Shown piece by piece: positions 5,417 to 13,965 of a DNA stretch of 14,422 nt. Positions within the stretch are counted from its first letter, which is position 1. Each line of letters opens with the position of its first letter. The DNA comes from Rickettsiales bacterium. Lineage in GTDB: Bacteria; Pseudomonadota; Alphaproteobacteria; Rickettsiales; UBA3002. The DNA lies in assembly GCA_027489915.1 (NCBI GenBank), contig JAIXZB010000063.1:1-14422 (forward strand), given 5' to 3'. The translations under genes and the position numbers were made by a program. Under the pieces are notes generated by a model. That model was not told where the DNA came from. It searched no databases and saw only the letters and a program-made list of their open reading frames with translations.

Positions 5417-8222
5417 CCCAGTTATCTCCCACCCCTGCTTCCACCGTAAGCGGCACAGAGATATGAGCTGCATGTTGCATGATAATCTTAACCTTATCCG
5501 CCACTTTTTGCGCAATCTCTGCAGGCGCTTCCAGCACCAGTTCATCATGCACCTGCAGTAATAACTTAGCTGTGGGCATTTCGCTTGTGAGCATGTTTTC
5601 CACATCTACCATCGCGCATTTAATAATATCGGCAGCACTGCCCTGAAGCGGTGCGTTGATAGCTGCACGTTCTGAGAACGCACGCAGGTTGGGTTGTTTA
5701 GCTAGAATATCTTTCACATAAATACGCCTGCCTATGAGGGTTGTGACAAACCCATGTTCGCGGGCAAAGGCAATGGTTTTATCCATATATTCACGAATGC
5801 CTGGATATTGTTTGAAATACAGATCGATATATTGCGCTGCCTCTGTACGGCTGATTCCCAGACGTGCGGCCAACCCATGAGCACTGATGCCATATATAAT
5901 TCCGAAATTGATGGTTTTTGCTTTCCGGCGCAACTCACTCGAAACCACATCTACGGTCACACCAAACATCTGGCTTGCGGTGATGGCATGAATATCGCGG
6001 CCTTCGCGGAAGGCATTTTTCAGCACATCCATATCGGCAACATGTGCAAGCAAGCGCAGCTCGATTTGTGAATAATCGGCAGAAATCAATTTCATACCTT
6101 CCGCTGCCACAAAGGCTGTGCGAATGCGTTTTCCAGCATCGGTGCGAATCGGAATGTTTTGCAGATTAGGGTCTGTCGATGATAGGCGCCCCGTGGTGGT
6201 GGATGCCATGGAATAGGATGTATGCACCCTGCCCGTTGTAGGGTTGATTTGTTTCTGCAACGCATCGGTATAAGTGGATTGCAGCTTGGTCACATGCCGC
6301 CATTCGACCACTTTTTGCGCTATGGTGTGGCCTTGGCCTGCCAGTATTTCCAGTGTTTCGGCATCGGTAGTGTAGGCACCGCTCTTGCTTGATTTCTTGC
6401 CGCCTTCAATGCCCATGGTTTCAAACAATACCTCGCCAAGCTGTTTGGGGGAGGCAACGGAAAAATGTACTCCCGCAAGGGCATGAATTTCGGACTCGAG
6501 GCCTGAGGCTATTTCTGAAAATTCCTTAGAAAGCCCCGAGAGCGTTTCACGCGAAACATAAATCCCGCGCGATTCCATTGACACTAATACAGGCACCAAC
6601 GCGCGCTCGCATTGCTCATACACATCCACCACTTTCTGGGTAATGATTTCAGGCGATAGCAGATTGTAAAGCCGCAGCGTCACATCCGCATCTTCGGCAG
6701 CATACTCAGCTGCTTTTTCAATATCCACTTGCGCAAAGGTGGTTTGCTGCTTGCCTGTTCCCACCAATGATTTGAAGGTGATATTCTCATGCCCAAGATG
6801 CAAGCGCGCCAACTCATCAAGGTTCTGCGGATGAAGCCCAGCTGAAGTGGCGTAAGATAACAGCATCGTATCTGCAATCGGTGTGATATCGATATTGTAC
6901 TTCTTGAGTACCAATAAATCGTATTTCAGATTATGGCCAATTTTCAGCACAGCTTTATTCAGAAGCAATGGTATGAGTATGGCAAACGCTTCCTCAATGC
7001 TTAATTGGTTCGGCGCGCGGATGGTCATGATGGATGCTGCATCGCTTGGCGCATCGAATAAACTGGTTTGGGTTGCTTGCCCTGCAATCACATGACCAAG
7101 CGGAATATAGCACGCCTCGCCCTCTTCAACCGCTAATGAAATACCCACCAACTGCGCCTGCATTGCATCTAGCGATGTGGTTTCAGTGTCTATTGCCACG
7201 CGTCCTTTACGTGTTGCGCGGCTTACCCACACTTGCAACACTTCGGCAGTGCGCACAATGCTGTAATTTTTAACCAATGGCGCGCTACTTGCCACTGCTG
7301 TAAAGGCTTCGTTGGTATTGATGCTGATTACATTAGAAACAGTGCCGCCGTATTTTTTGACCAGCGATGTAAAATTCTGCGCCTGCATGAAGCTGAGTAT
7401 TTTTTCATTATCAAGCGGCTTGCTCACTAGCTCATCAAGCGTTTGCGGCAGCGGGATATCCGCATGTAACTCCACCAGCTTGCGCGACATACGGGCGTTA
7501 TCTGCATGCTGCATCAGCACTTCGCGGCGCTTGGGTTGTTTTATACTATTCAAATTCGCAAGCACACCTTCTAGTGAGCCATACTCGATGATAAGTTCGG
7601 CGGCTGTTTTCGGGCCGATGCTTGGAACGCCCGGCACGTTATCGACCGAATCACCAATCAGTGCCTGCACTTCAATTACTTTGTTCGGTGGCACACCAAA
7701 TTTTTCGATTACTGCTGCCTCTCCAATGTGTTTTTGTTTCATCGGGTCATACATGCTCACGCCATCGCGGATGAGCTGCATCAGGTCTTTGTCGGAGGAT
7801 ACAATTACGGTTTCGATACCTGCATCACTTGCGACTTTTGCATAGGCGGCAATTAAATCATCGGCTTCATAATTGGATAATTCAATAGAGGGCAAATTCA
7901 GCGCCAGCGTTGCTTCACGCACCAGTGCGAATTGTGGTACCAAATCTTCAGGCGGAGCTGGGCGATGGGCTTTGTAATCAGCATAGATATCCTTACGGAA
8001 TGTGGTACGCGAGGCATCGAAAATAACGGCAAAATACTCGGCAGGCATCTGCTCACGCAACTTTAGCAACATATTGGTAAAGCCATAAACCGCACCCACA
8101 GGCACCCCATCGCGGCGCGTGAGTGGCGGCAGCGCATGATAAGCGCGAAAAATATAGCCCGACCCATCAACAAGTATAAGGCGCTTTTTGGAATGCGTGG
8201 GAAGGGTGGCTTTGGTTTCCAT
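5403..8222 (-). CDS. polA: DNA polymerase I with both exonuclease domains
   Basis: A 939-residue full-length Pol I, used for Okazaki-fragment processing and excision repair. The 5'-3' exonuclease domain (about 12-290) shows LILVDGSGYIFRAYHALPP, NYEADDLIAAYA, VSSDKDLMQL and GDSVDNVPGVPSIGPKTA. The 3'-5' proofreading domain keeps its acidic residues: D345 and E347 in DTETTSLD, D435 in GHNLKYD, and Y507/D511 in YAAED. The polymerase domain carries motif A SADYSQIELRLLAH (D716), motif B RRKAKTINFGIIYG (765-778) and motif C VHDE (D893). Proofreading should therefore be active, unlike in some bacterial Pol I enzymes where this site is lost. The start ATG at 8222 has a GGAG about 11 bases upstream, a loose spacing. 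Divergent from the esterase gene with 66 bases between them. Confidence 0.97.
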   Translation of the reverse strand: METKATLPTHSKKRLILVDGSGYIFRAYHALPPLTRRDGVPVGAVYGFTNMLLKLREQMPAEYFAVIFDASRTTFRKDIYADYKAHRPAPPEDLVPQFALVREATLALNLPSIELSNYEADDLIAAYAKVASDAGIETVIVSSDKDLMQLIRDGVSMYDPMKQKHIGEAAVIEKFGVPPNKVIEVQALIGDSVDNVPGVPSIGPKTAAELIIEYGSLEGVLANLNSIKQPKRREVLMQHADNARMSRKLVELHADIPLPQTLDELVSKPLDNEKILSFMQAQNFTSLVKKYGGTVSNVISINTNEAFTAVASSAPLVKNYSIVRTAEVLQVWVSRATRKGRVAIDTETTSLDAMQAQLVGISLAVEEGEACYIPLGHVIAGQATQTSLFDAPSDAASIMTIRAPNQLSIEEAFAILIPLLLNKAVLKIGHNLKYDLLVLKKYNIDITPIADTMLLSYATSAGLHPQNLDELARLHLGHENITFKSLVGTGKQQTTFAQVDIEKAAEYAAEDADVTLRLYNLLSPEIITQKVVDVYEQCERALVPVLVSMESRGIYVSRETLSGLSKEFSEIASGLESEIHALAGVHFSVASPKQLGEVLFETMGIEGGKKSSKSGAYTTDAETLEILAGQGHTIAQKVVEWRHVTKLQSTYTDALQKQINPTTGRVHTSYSMASTTTGRLSSTDPNLQNIPIRTDAGKRIRTAFVAAEGMKLISADYSQIELRLLAHVADMDVLKNAFREGRDIHAITASQMFGVTVDVVSSELRRKAKTINFGIIYGISAHGLAARLGISRTEAAQYIDLYFKQYPGIREYMDKTIAFAREHGFVTTLIGRRIYVKDILAKQPNLRAFSERAAINAPLQGSAADIIKCAMVDVENMLTSEMPTAKLLLQVHDELVLEAPAEIAQKVADKVKIIMQHAAHISVPLTVEAGVGDNWGVIH

Positions 8223-8276
8223 GATTGCAACTGCTCCGTTTGGACGCTAACCATAGCGCACCATTCACCCCTGCAT

Positions 8277-8280
8277 AGGA
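8277..8280 (+). promoter_or_regulatory. Ribosome binding site deciding the esterase start
   Basis: AGGA lies 8 bases before the ATG at 8289. It supports this start over an in-frame ATG at 8136, which lies inside polA on the other strand and would add 51 residues with no resemblance to the hydrolase family. Confidence 0.6.
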
Positions 8281-8288
8281 TTATTCGC

Positions 8289-8942
8289 ATGGCTTCCACA
8301 CTCTCTGGCTCTGAGCGTGCTTCTGTATCGGGCACTACTAAACAACTTGTTGTGTTCCTGCATGGGCTTGGTGCAGACGGCAATGATTTGCTTGGGCTTG
8401 CACCCTTTTTTGCGGAAGCCCTACCAGATGCACATTTTATTGCACCCAACGCACCTGAGCCATGCGATATGACACCGTATGGGTATCAGTGGTTTTCATT
8501 GCAGGAATGGACGCCCGAATCAAAATTGCGCGGCACCAAAGCATCTGCACCCATTCTTAATACGTTTCTTGATGCACAGCTTGCACGGTTTTCTCTACCC
8601 GATAGCCAGCTTGCGCTGGTAGGATTTTCGCAGGGCACGATGATGAGTTTATATACCGCCCCTCGCCGCGCCAAAGCGATTGCTGGTATTGTTGGATACT
8701 CTGGCGCTTTGATTGGAGGAGAAACCTTGGCGCAGGAAGTTACTGCTAAACCTCCAGTATGCCTTATTCACGGCACAGCAGATACAATCGTGCCATTCGC
8801 TGCCATGGACGTCGCCACCTCTGGCTTATCTAGCTGCTGTATATCCGTTGAAGCACATGCACGACCTAACCTTCCACACACTATTGATGAAGAGGGCATT
8901 GAAATTGCCCGTGCATTTTTGCGTCGATGCTTCGGGCTGTAA
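8289..8942 (+). CDS. Carboxylesterase/phospholipase-type alpha/beta hydrolase (Abhydrolase_2)
   Basis: A 217-residue serine hydrolase of the small carboxylesterase / acyl-protein-thioesterase-like family, which cleaves short- to medium-chain esters or lysophospholipids. Seen: the oxyanion-loop motif HGLGADGND (25-33), nucleophile elbow GFSQG with Ser114, Asp165 in HGTADTIVP, and His197 in LPHTID, giving a complete catalytic triad in the right order and spacing. WF at 68-69 is also typical. No signal peptide is seen, so it is probably cytosolic. Physiological substrate unknown. It is divergent from polA, and its TAA directly abuts the pyrD stop codon on the other strand, so the two transcripts converge without an intergenic spacer. 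Confidence 0.9.
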   Translation: MASTLSGSERASVSGTTKQLVVFLHGLGADGNDLLGLAPFFAEALPDAHFIAPNAPEPCDMTPYGYQWFSLQEWTPESKLRGTKASAPILNTFLDAQLARFSLPDSQLALVGFSQGTMMSLYTAPRRAKAIAGIVGYSGALIGGETLAQEVTAKPPVCLIHGTADTIVPFAAMDVATSGLSSCCISVEAHARPNLPHTIDEEGIEIARAFLRRCFGL

Positions 8943-9995
8943 CTAGAGTCCTTTTCCCACCGCTTCGCTGATATGTGCAAACCCATCGCGCGCAAGCAGC
9001 GTATCTAATTTTTGTACCATATCAGGTATCATGCCGAAGCCCTGATAAATAAGGGCTGTGTATAATTGTACAAGCGAGGCACCGTGAAGGATTTTGCTGT
9101 AGGCATCCTCCGCACTCGCAATGCCGCCAACTCCAACAAGCGGAATTTTACCCTGCGTAGCACGCGCAATAGCCGCTAGAGTTTGTGTGGAAAGTGCCAT
9201 GAGAGGTTTGCCACTGAGGCCACCTGTTTGCCACTGCGCTTTTATATCGCCTGTTATGGGCCTTGTAATAGTGGTATTGCTCACAATCAATCCATCGAGT
9301 GTGTGATGTAACGCCAGTTGTGCAATCATTGCAATGGCATCGCCCTCTAAATCGGGGGCAATTTTCACGAGGATGGGTTTGTGAGGATGGCCTGATACTA
9401 TCAATCCATCACGTGCGGCATGCAATGCTTTAATAAGTGCATTCAACGCCTCTTCTGCCTGTAAATCACGCAGGCCCGGAGTATTGGGCGATGAGATATT
9501 AACTGTAATAAAATCCGCATGTGCATACACCGCATTCAGGCAGGTTACATAATCTGCAATCGCATCGCTGCTATCTTTATTTTTACCGATATTGGCTGCA
9601 ATCACCGCGCCCGTTTTGCGTGATTGCAAATTGCGTACAAACACCCCAAGCCCTTTGTTATTGAAACCCAAGCGATTCACTACCGCTTCATGCTCTACCA
9701 GCCTAAATATACGTGGCTTGGGGTTTCCTTCTTGCGGTTTAGGTGTCACGGTTCCACACTCTATGAATGCTAAGCCCTGATGAACAATTGCTTCATAGGC
9801 TTCCGCGTTTTTGTCGAACCCTGCGGCAAGTCCGATAGGGTGAGCGAAGTCAAGGCCCCATAGATGTTGCAATAGGCGCCCAGACTTAACACACGAACGT
9901 TTAGGCAGCATATTATTTCGCAGCGCAATCAACGCTGCATTATGCGCCTGCTCGGGTGACATCTTGAACAATAAGGGGCGAAAGAGAGTATACAT
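8943..9995 (-). CDS. pyrD: Dihydroorotate dehydrogenase (quinone), class 2
   Basis: Oxidises dihydroorotate to orotate, the fourth step of pyrimidine synthesis, passing electrons via FMN to membrane quinone. The 350-residue length and the N-terminal amphipathic extension (MYTLFRPLLFKMSPEQAHNAAL) mark the membrane-associated class 2 enzyme. Landmarks: PIGLAAGFDKNAEA (about 53-66), GTVTPKPQEGNPKPRIFRL (81-99), NRLGFNNKG, the active-site serine in NISSPNTPGLR, ILVKIAPDL, SNTT, and the C-terminal phosphate site GVGGI plus GASLVQLYTALIYQG. Class 1 enzymes use a Cys in the active-site loop; here it is Ser, as expected. No clear Shine-Dalgarno is visible. It lies 44 bases downstream of the M23-like gene on the same strand and may be co-transcribed with it. 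Confidence 0.96.
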   Translation of the reverse strand: MYTLFRPLLFKMSPEQAHNAALIALRNNMLPKRSCVKSGRLLQHLWGLDFAHPIGLAAGFDKNAEAYEAIVHQGLAFIECGTVTPKPQEGNPKPRIFRLVEHEAVVNRLGFNNKGLGVFVRNLQSRKTGAVIAANIGKNKDSSDAIADYVTCLNAVYAHADFITVNISSPNTPGLRDLQAEEALNALIKALHAARDGLIVSGHPHKPILVKIAPDLEGDAIAMIAQLALHHTLDGLIVSNTTITRPITGDIKAQWQTGGLSGKPLMALSTQTLAAIARATQGKIPLVGVGGIASAEDAYSKILHGASLVQLYTALIYQGFGMIPDMVQKLDTLLARDGFAHISEAVGKGL

Positions 9996-10039
9996 AGAAA
10001 AGAGCGATACGCGAGGTTTCTAGCTGCTTCAAGTAAAAG

Positions 10040-11002
10040 CTAGCGCACTTGAATAAATCCACCCGATAATGCAATGCGTTCGCGCGGTGTAATAATGCGC
10101 ACCCCTTTCTCGTTTCGCACAGTTGGCGTTGAAATGCTTGCACGCACACGACTTGCAACCTGATAGGGCTTGGTGCCTATGCCTGAGGGCATGTTACTTG
10201 CTAAAACGGTCATAGGATCCTGCTTCTGCCCTCCCATGCTTATACGGTAATCCAAATGCGGGCCTGTAGACCTGCCTGTTGATCCCAGTTTACCGATTTC
10301 TTGCCCCGAGCGCACCAAACTTCCCACGCGTGCCAATGCTTTTTGCAAGTGGTTATACATGGTTTCCGAGCCATCGGCATGAGAGATGGTTACTGAGTTG
10401 CCATACCCTTTACGAAAACCAACCGATTTGATTCGGCCATCGGCACTTGCCATTACAGGCGTACCTTGTGGCGCAGCTATATCAAGTCCGCCATGAAATC
10501 TGCGTTTGCCATGGAAAGGGTCATTGCGCATTCCGTATCCAGAACTTAGATGCTGCGAAACACTGGCTGGAAGCGGCCAGTTGTGTGTTACCTTACCATA
10601 AGAAGCTGCTTTATTGGCAATCTCTGTATCAAATAACGCAAGTGTTACTGCATCCGTTTTGGGGGTATCTTGCTGTTTTGCCATTGCGCCCGTAGTTTGC
10701 ATCCGCCTTGCAATGGTCAATATGTTGCGGTCTACACGCATGAATCCACTGCGCATAGCACTTGCATCCGAGTTCAATGCTGTTTTGGACGTAGGCCTTA
10801 CAACCCTTACTCCCATTAAATTTGCTTCTGTGCTTCCATTAGTGGGCAGTGCAAAAAAGCGTTTACCATTATTTTTCATAACAAAGCTATCGTCGTCACT
10901 ATTTGCGTGGGCTGGAACCACGTAAAGCGTAAAGACCGCTAGTAACGCGGCGCAGCATGCGCTCGTTCGCAATACTTTGATATATGTACTATATTTCACC
11001 AT
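10040..11002 (-). CDS. Exported M23 (LytM-type) peptidase-like protein with variant zinc motif
   Basis: A 320-residue envelope protein predicted to act on, or regulate turnover of, peptidoglycan. Residues 1-33 form a signal peptide (basic start, hydrophobic CCAALLAVFTLYVV, probable cleavage after AHA). The M23 domain (about 145-265) shows GYGMRNDPFHGKRRFHGGLD with H170 and D174 (the HxxxD zinc pair), APQGTPVMASADGRI, YGNSVTISHADG, MYNHL with H218, and GSTGRSTGPHLDYRI. The last motif is normally HxH; here it is His249-Leu-Asp251. Asp may still bind zinc, or the enzyme may be weak or regulatory. The ATG at 11002 is chosen because AAGG lies 4 bases upstream; a TTG at 11020 would add six residues. 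Divergent from the TPR gene. Confidence 0.88.
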   Translation of the reverse strand: MVKYSTYIKVLRTSACCAALLAVFTLYVVPAHANSDDDSFVMKNNGKRFFALPTNGSTEANLMGVRVVRPTSKTALNSDASAMRSGFMRVDRNILTIARRMQTTGAMAKQQDTPKTDAVTLALFDTEIANKAASYGKVTHNWPLPASVSQHLSSGYGMRNDPFHGKRRFHGGLDIAAPQGTPVMASADGRIKSVGFRKGYGNSVTISHADGSETMYNHLQKALARVGSLVRSGQEIGKLGSTGRSTGPHLDYRISMGGQKQDPMTVLASNMPSGIGTKPYQVASRVRASISTPTVRNEKGVRIITPRERIALSGGFIQVR

Positions 11003-11116
11003 TACGCCTTGTATTTGCAAACACTATGCCAGTTACATCTAACAATCACAGTTTGTGGCAGGCTGTTACCTTAAAACACAAGATATCCACACTTCGCCTT
11101 CAAATCAACACAAACT

Positions 11117-11145
11117 ATAGTAGAGCGATTTACTTTGTATTACAA
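11117..11145 (-). promoter_or_regulatory. Possible promoter of the M23-like gene
   Basis: On the minus strand: TTGTAA (11145-11140), a 17-base spacer and TACTAT (11122-11117); each matches consensus at 4 of 6 positions. The predicted leader is about 108 bases. The -35 lies inside the palindrome at 11134-11146, so a bound protein could block it. Weak match. Confidence 0.3.
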
Positions 11146-11146
11146 A
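11134..11146. promoter_or_regulatory. Palindrome TTTGTA-T-TACAAA, candidate operator
   Basis: A perfect 6+1+6 inverted repeat in the divergent region between the M23-like and TPR genes. It overlaps the possible -35 of the M23-like gene. A related palindrome with inverted half-site order lies 43 bases away at 11178-11188. The regulator is unknown. Confidence 0.35.
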
Positions 11147-11177
11147 TGTGATTACTTCGTTTTGGCTTAACATTAAC

Positions 11178-11188
11178 TTACAATGTAA
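11178..11188. promoter_or_regulatory. Palindrome TTACA-A-TGTAA next to the TPR start codon, overlapping a -10-like hexamer
   Basis: A perfect 5+1+5 inverted repeat ending one base before the ATG at 11190, in the place where a Shine-Dalgarno would be expected. It contains TACAAT (11179-11184), which matches the -10 consensus at 5 of 6 positions and would place the transcription start on the ATG. No good -35 is visible at the right distance. It could be an operator, a -10 element, or both. Confidence 0.35.
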
Positions 11189-11189
11189 T

Positions 11190-12818
11190 ATGAAAAAACG
11201 CACTTCTTTTCCTCTACGCCCACCGCTTTTTTCAACGCTAGCATTATTCTTTGCTGCGAGTACTGCCTGTGTGACAAGCGCAGCTTATGCTGTGGAAGGC
11301 TATAATATCAATGAGGGACAAGACGTTTCTTCCCCTGGCGCAGCTACAAGGCCAACACTAAGGCGTTTTACAGATTTTAATACTCCTGTTTCGCAACCGG
11401 TTGGTGGCGCGCCCATTGCATCTACCACCTTTAATACAGGAACCTCTACACCAGAACCTATTGTACTTACACCACCACCCAGCATGCGGGCAAGCACAGC
11501 TAGTACTGCCCCTGAAGTGAACTTGGCTGAAACCAGCACAGATAAGCCTTATGTAGCTCCGGTTTCGGAAGTCATCATGCCTTCCAAACCACTTTATCCC
11601 GCGCGCTCAGGCGGTGGTACTTCTGATATGCCTACGTTCCAGGCGTTAACATCCAAGCCGGTACTAGCAAAAGCCCCGTCAGTTCCGCCTGTGCCTGTGC
11701 CCGCGACTGAAACTAAAACTACTTCTATTCCGCCTGCACCCGAAGAGATTAAAAAAGTGGTGGTTGAAGTTCCTGATGCTCCCAAAGTTGCGTCTGCGCC
11801 TTTAGAAATAAAACCAGTGAACGATGTACCTCCAGCACCTTCAATTGCATTATTACCTCCACCACCACCCCTGTTATCTCAGCAAGGCAAAGCGGGAGAT
11901 GAAGCGCGTAAAATTATTGCCGATGCGTCTGAGCAGACTCAACCTAAAGCCGTTAAAGTTTCTGCTCCACCTGTTGTTGCACAAGCGCCTGAAGCTCTGG
12001 GTTCAAATATTGCCGCGGTTCAAAACCCTGCTCTTGACACATCGCCGCCGCTTTCAAATGAAAGTAAGCGCATCATAGGTAATATCCGAACTCCTGTTGC
12101 TGTATCGGGTGTAGAAAAAGCCAAGCGTGTCGACATGAAACGCATCAACCCTGAAGTGGCTGATATCGTCAAGAAAGCAGAAGAAGTCTATGAATCTGCT
12201 GGCGTAAGTATCCGTGTCAGTGCATCAGCGATGGATCCAACGACTGAGCTCGGAGCAGCGTATGATGCGCTAATGGGAGGCGACACAGAAGTTGCAATTC
12301 GCATCTATCAGGAAATTTTATCGCGTAATCCTGCGCAGGAAGATGCCTTATTTGGCCTTGCTGCAACCTATCACCGCACAGGTCAGGTTGATAACGCGCG
12401 CCCTCTTTATGGCAGGTTACTCGCACAAAACCCTAACAATCGTGAAGCACTGAATAACTTTTTAATGCTGGTATCAAACGAGTCGCCTCGCGATGCGTTG
12501 CAGGAATTAGCGCAACTCGAAAGGCGCAATCCAGATTACAGCCCAATACCAGCGCAAATGGGTATTATACTTGATCGCATTGGCGATGCAGATGCGGCAC
12601 AAAGCAAAATGATGCGGGCAATTGAATTATCACCAGAGAACTGGGTGTATAAATACAACCTTGCAATCATGCTGGATAGACGAGGTGCTTACGCCGATGC
12701 TGCTAGTATTTACGGTGAGCTTATTCAGGCATCGCTACAAGGAGCAACGCTACCTGTGGATATGGATGCACTTCAGGCACGCTTGAACTATATTGCGCAA
12801 CGCACTGGAACAAGTTGA
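11190..12818 (+). CDS. Exported proline/alanine-rich protein with C-terminal TPR repeats
   Basis: A 542-residue protein not recognised as a named family. Residues 1-34 are a signal peptide (MKKR start, hydrophobic LFSTLALFFAAS, probable cleavage after AAYA). Residues about 60-300 are low-complexity and rich in Pro, Ala, Ser, Thr and Val, including five consecutive prolines at 223-227, and look like a flexible periplasmic linker. Residues about 353-517 hold four or five TPR-like helical pairs, for example LGAAYDALMGGDTEVAIRIY, ALFGLAATYHRTGQVDNARP and KYNLAIMLDRRGAYADAASI. The ATG at 11190 is preferred over a GTG at 11148 because the signal peptide then starts normally; no Shine-Dalgarno is visible. 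It precedes pilT by 47 bases, suggesting a role in type IV pilus assembly or another envelope complex. Confidence 0.82.
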   Translation: MKKRTSFPLRPPLFSTLALFFAASTACVTSAAYAVEGYNINEGQDVSSPGAATRPTLRRFTDFNTPVSQPVGGAPIASTTFNTGTSTPEPIVLTPPPSMRASTASTAPEVNLAETSTDKPYVAPVSEVIMPSKPLYPARSGGGTSDMPTFQALTSKPVLAKAPSVPPVPVPATETKTTSIPPAPEEIKKVVVEVPDAPKVASAPLEIKPVNDVPPAPSIALLPPPPPLLSQQGKAGDEARKIIADASEQTQPKAVKVSAPPVVAQAPEALGSNIAAVQNPALDTSPPLSNESKRIIGNIRTPVAVSGVEKAKRVDMKRINPEVADIVKKAEEVYESAGVSIRVSASAMDPTTELGAAYDALMGGDTEVAIRIYQEILSRNPAQEDALFGLAATYHRTGQVDNARPLYGRLLAQNPNNREALNNFLMLVSNESPRDALQELAQLERRNPDYSPIPAQMGIILDRIGDADAAQSKMMRAIELSPENWVYKYNLAIMLDRRGAYADAASIYGELIQASLQGATLPVDMDALQARLNYIAQRTGTS

Positions 12819-12856
12819 TTTATTCAATGTTAGTACAGACGCCCTGAGCGCATGTT

Positions 12857-12860
12857 GGAG
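12857..12860 (+). promoter_or_regulatory. Ribosome binding site of pilT
   Basis: GGAG (within TTGGAG) lies 5 bases before the ATG at 12866, fixing the pilT start. The 47-base gap after the TPR gene holds no convincing terminator or promoter, so the two genes are probably co-transcribed. Confidence 0.7.
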
Positions 12861-12865
12861 TTTTT

Positions 12866-13963
12866 ATGGATATAGCTGATTTACTTGTTGCCGCGCAAAA
12901 AAACAAAGCGTCTGATTTGCATCTTTCCGCCATGAACCCGCCCATACTTAGGGTGAACGGGGAAATGCTGCCTATTGAATCTCCATTACTTACTGCAGAT
13001 CAGATTAAGGGCATGATCTATTCCATCATGACCGAACATCAGCGCAGTGAGTACGAAAGGGAATATGAGGTAGACTTTTCCGTGTCGCTTGGAGAAGACA
13101 TGCGATTTCGCGTTAACGCCTTTAATAATCTTAATGGTGCAGCAGCTGTATTTAGGACTATTCCAACAAAAATCGTAACATTGGATGCTTTAAAGGCACC
13201 CGATTTACTTAAGCGCCTCTGTGGTCTTCATAAAGGGCTTATTTTAGTCACGGGTCCAACGGGTTCGGGGAAATCCACCACACTCGCAGCCATGATAGAT
13301 CATATGAATTCTACCATGAAACGTCATATCCTTACTATCGAAGACCCCGTTGAATTCGTCCATCGCTCCAAAATGTCGCTCATAAACCAACGTGAAGTGG
13401 GAAGCTCAACAAAATCATTTGCACGTGCATTAAAAAGCTCTTTGCGTGAAGATCCTGATGTGATTCTGGTGGGGGAATTACGCGACCTTGAAACTATCCA
13501 GCTTGCCATGACTGCTGCTGAAACGGGTCACTTGGTTATGGGTACGTTGCATACCAGCTCCGCCCCCAAAACCATCGATCGCATTATCGACGTTTTTCCA
13601 GCAAGTGACAAAGAAATGGTGCGTGCCATGATTTCTGTTTCTTTGGAAGCAGTTATTTCTCAAACACTACTAAAGCGTATTGATAACTCTGGTCGGGTTG
13701 CTGCACACGAAATAATGCTTGGCACACCTGCTATCCGCAACCTAATACGTGAAGCAAAAGTTCCACAAATTTCCTCTATGATTCAAATGGGAAGCAAGCT
13801 TGGAATGACTCTCATGAAAGACTCTATCTATGCACTGCTTGAGGCTGGAACAATTTCTGAATCCACAGCACGTGACGCGGTAATGTCTGGAGCTGAAGAC
13901 GAACAGGCCTCAAGTGGTCGTGGCAACACAGTGAAACGTAGTACGAACGAAAGCACATTCTAG
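12866..13963 (+). CDS. pilT: Type IV pilus retraction ATPase PilT
   Basis: A cytoplasmic hexameric ATPase that depolymerises the pilus and drives twitching motility. The 365 residues are close to the usual 345-370. Seen in order: the N-terminal domain with SDLHLS (16-21) and RVNGEM; Walker A GPTGSGKST (130-138); the Asp box TIEDPVEF (157-164); Walker B DVILVGELRD (198-207); the His box TAAETGHLVMGTLHT (216-230) with H222 and H229; and the PilT retraction motif AIRNLIRE (289-296), which separates it from PilB and general secretion ATPases. Family members usually read GEMRD where this has GELRD. The last 25 or so residues are polar and look like a disordered tail. pilU begins 2 bases downstream, so coupled translation is likely. 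Confidence 0.95.
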   Translation: MDIADLLVAAQKNKASDLHLSAMNPPILRVNGEMLPIESPLLTADQIKGMIYSIMTEHQRSEYEREYEVDFSVSLGEDMRFRVNAFNNLNGAAAVFRTIPTKIVTLDALKAPDLLKRLCGLHKGLILVTGPTGSGKSTTLAAMIDHMNSTMKRHILTIEDPVEFVHRSKMSLINQREVGSSTKSFARALKSSLREDPDVILVGELRDLETIQLAMTAAETGHLVMGTLHTSSAPKTIDRIIDVFPASDKEMVRAMISVSLEAVISQTLLKRIDNSGRVAAHEIMLGTPAIRNLIREAKVPQISSMIQMGSKLGMTLMKDSIYALLEAGTISESTARDAVMSGAEDEQASSGRGNTVKRSTNESTF

Positions 13964-13965
13964 CT

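Noticed and set aside
7312..7845. 177-codon open frame on the plus strand inside polA
   Set aside because: It is antisense to the well-conserved 5'-3' exonuclease domain of polA, its Ser/Cys-rich product resembles no family, and there is no ribosome binding site.
8136..8288. 51-residue N-terminal extension of the esterase
   Set aside because: It overlaps polA coding sequence on the other strand, does not resemble the family, and a ribosome binding site fits the ATG at 8289.
10021..10042. TAGCT/AGCTA inverted repeat at the end of the M23-like gene, considered as a terminator
   Set aside because: Only a 5-bp stem with a 12-base loop and no T-run, so too weak to call; readthrough into pyrD is plausible.
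11083..11091. ATATCCACA, one mismatch from a DnaA box
   Set aside because: It is a single isolated copy with no cluster, no AT-rich unwinding element and no origin-type neighbours, so it is likely chance.
11239..11270. Lipobox around Cys27 of the TPR protein signal peptide
   Set aside because: The residues before the Cys are S-T-A, lacking the usual Leu/Val/Ile at -3, and a signal peptidase I site after AAYA fits better.
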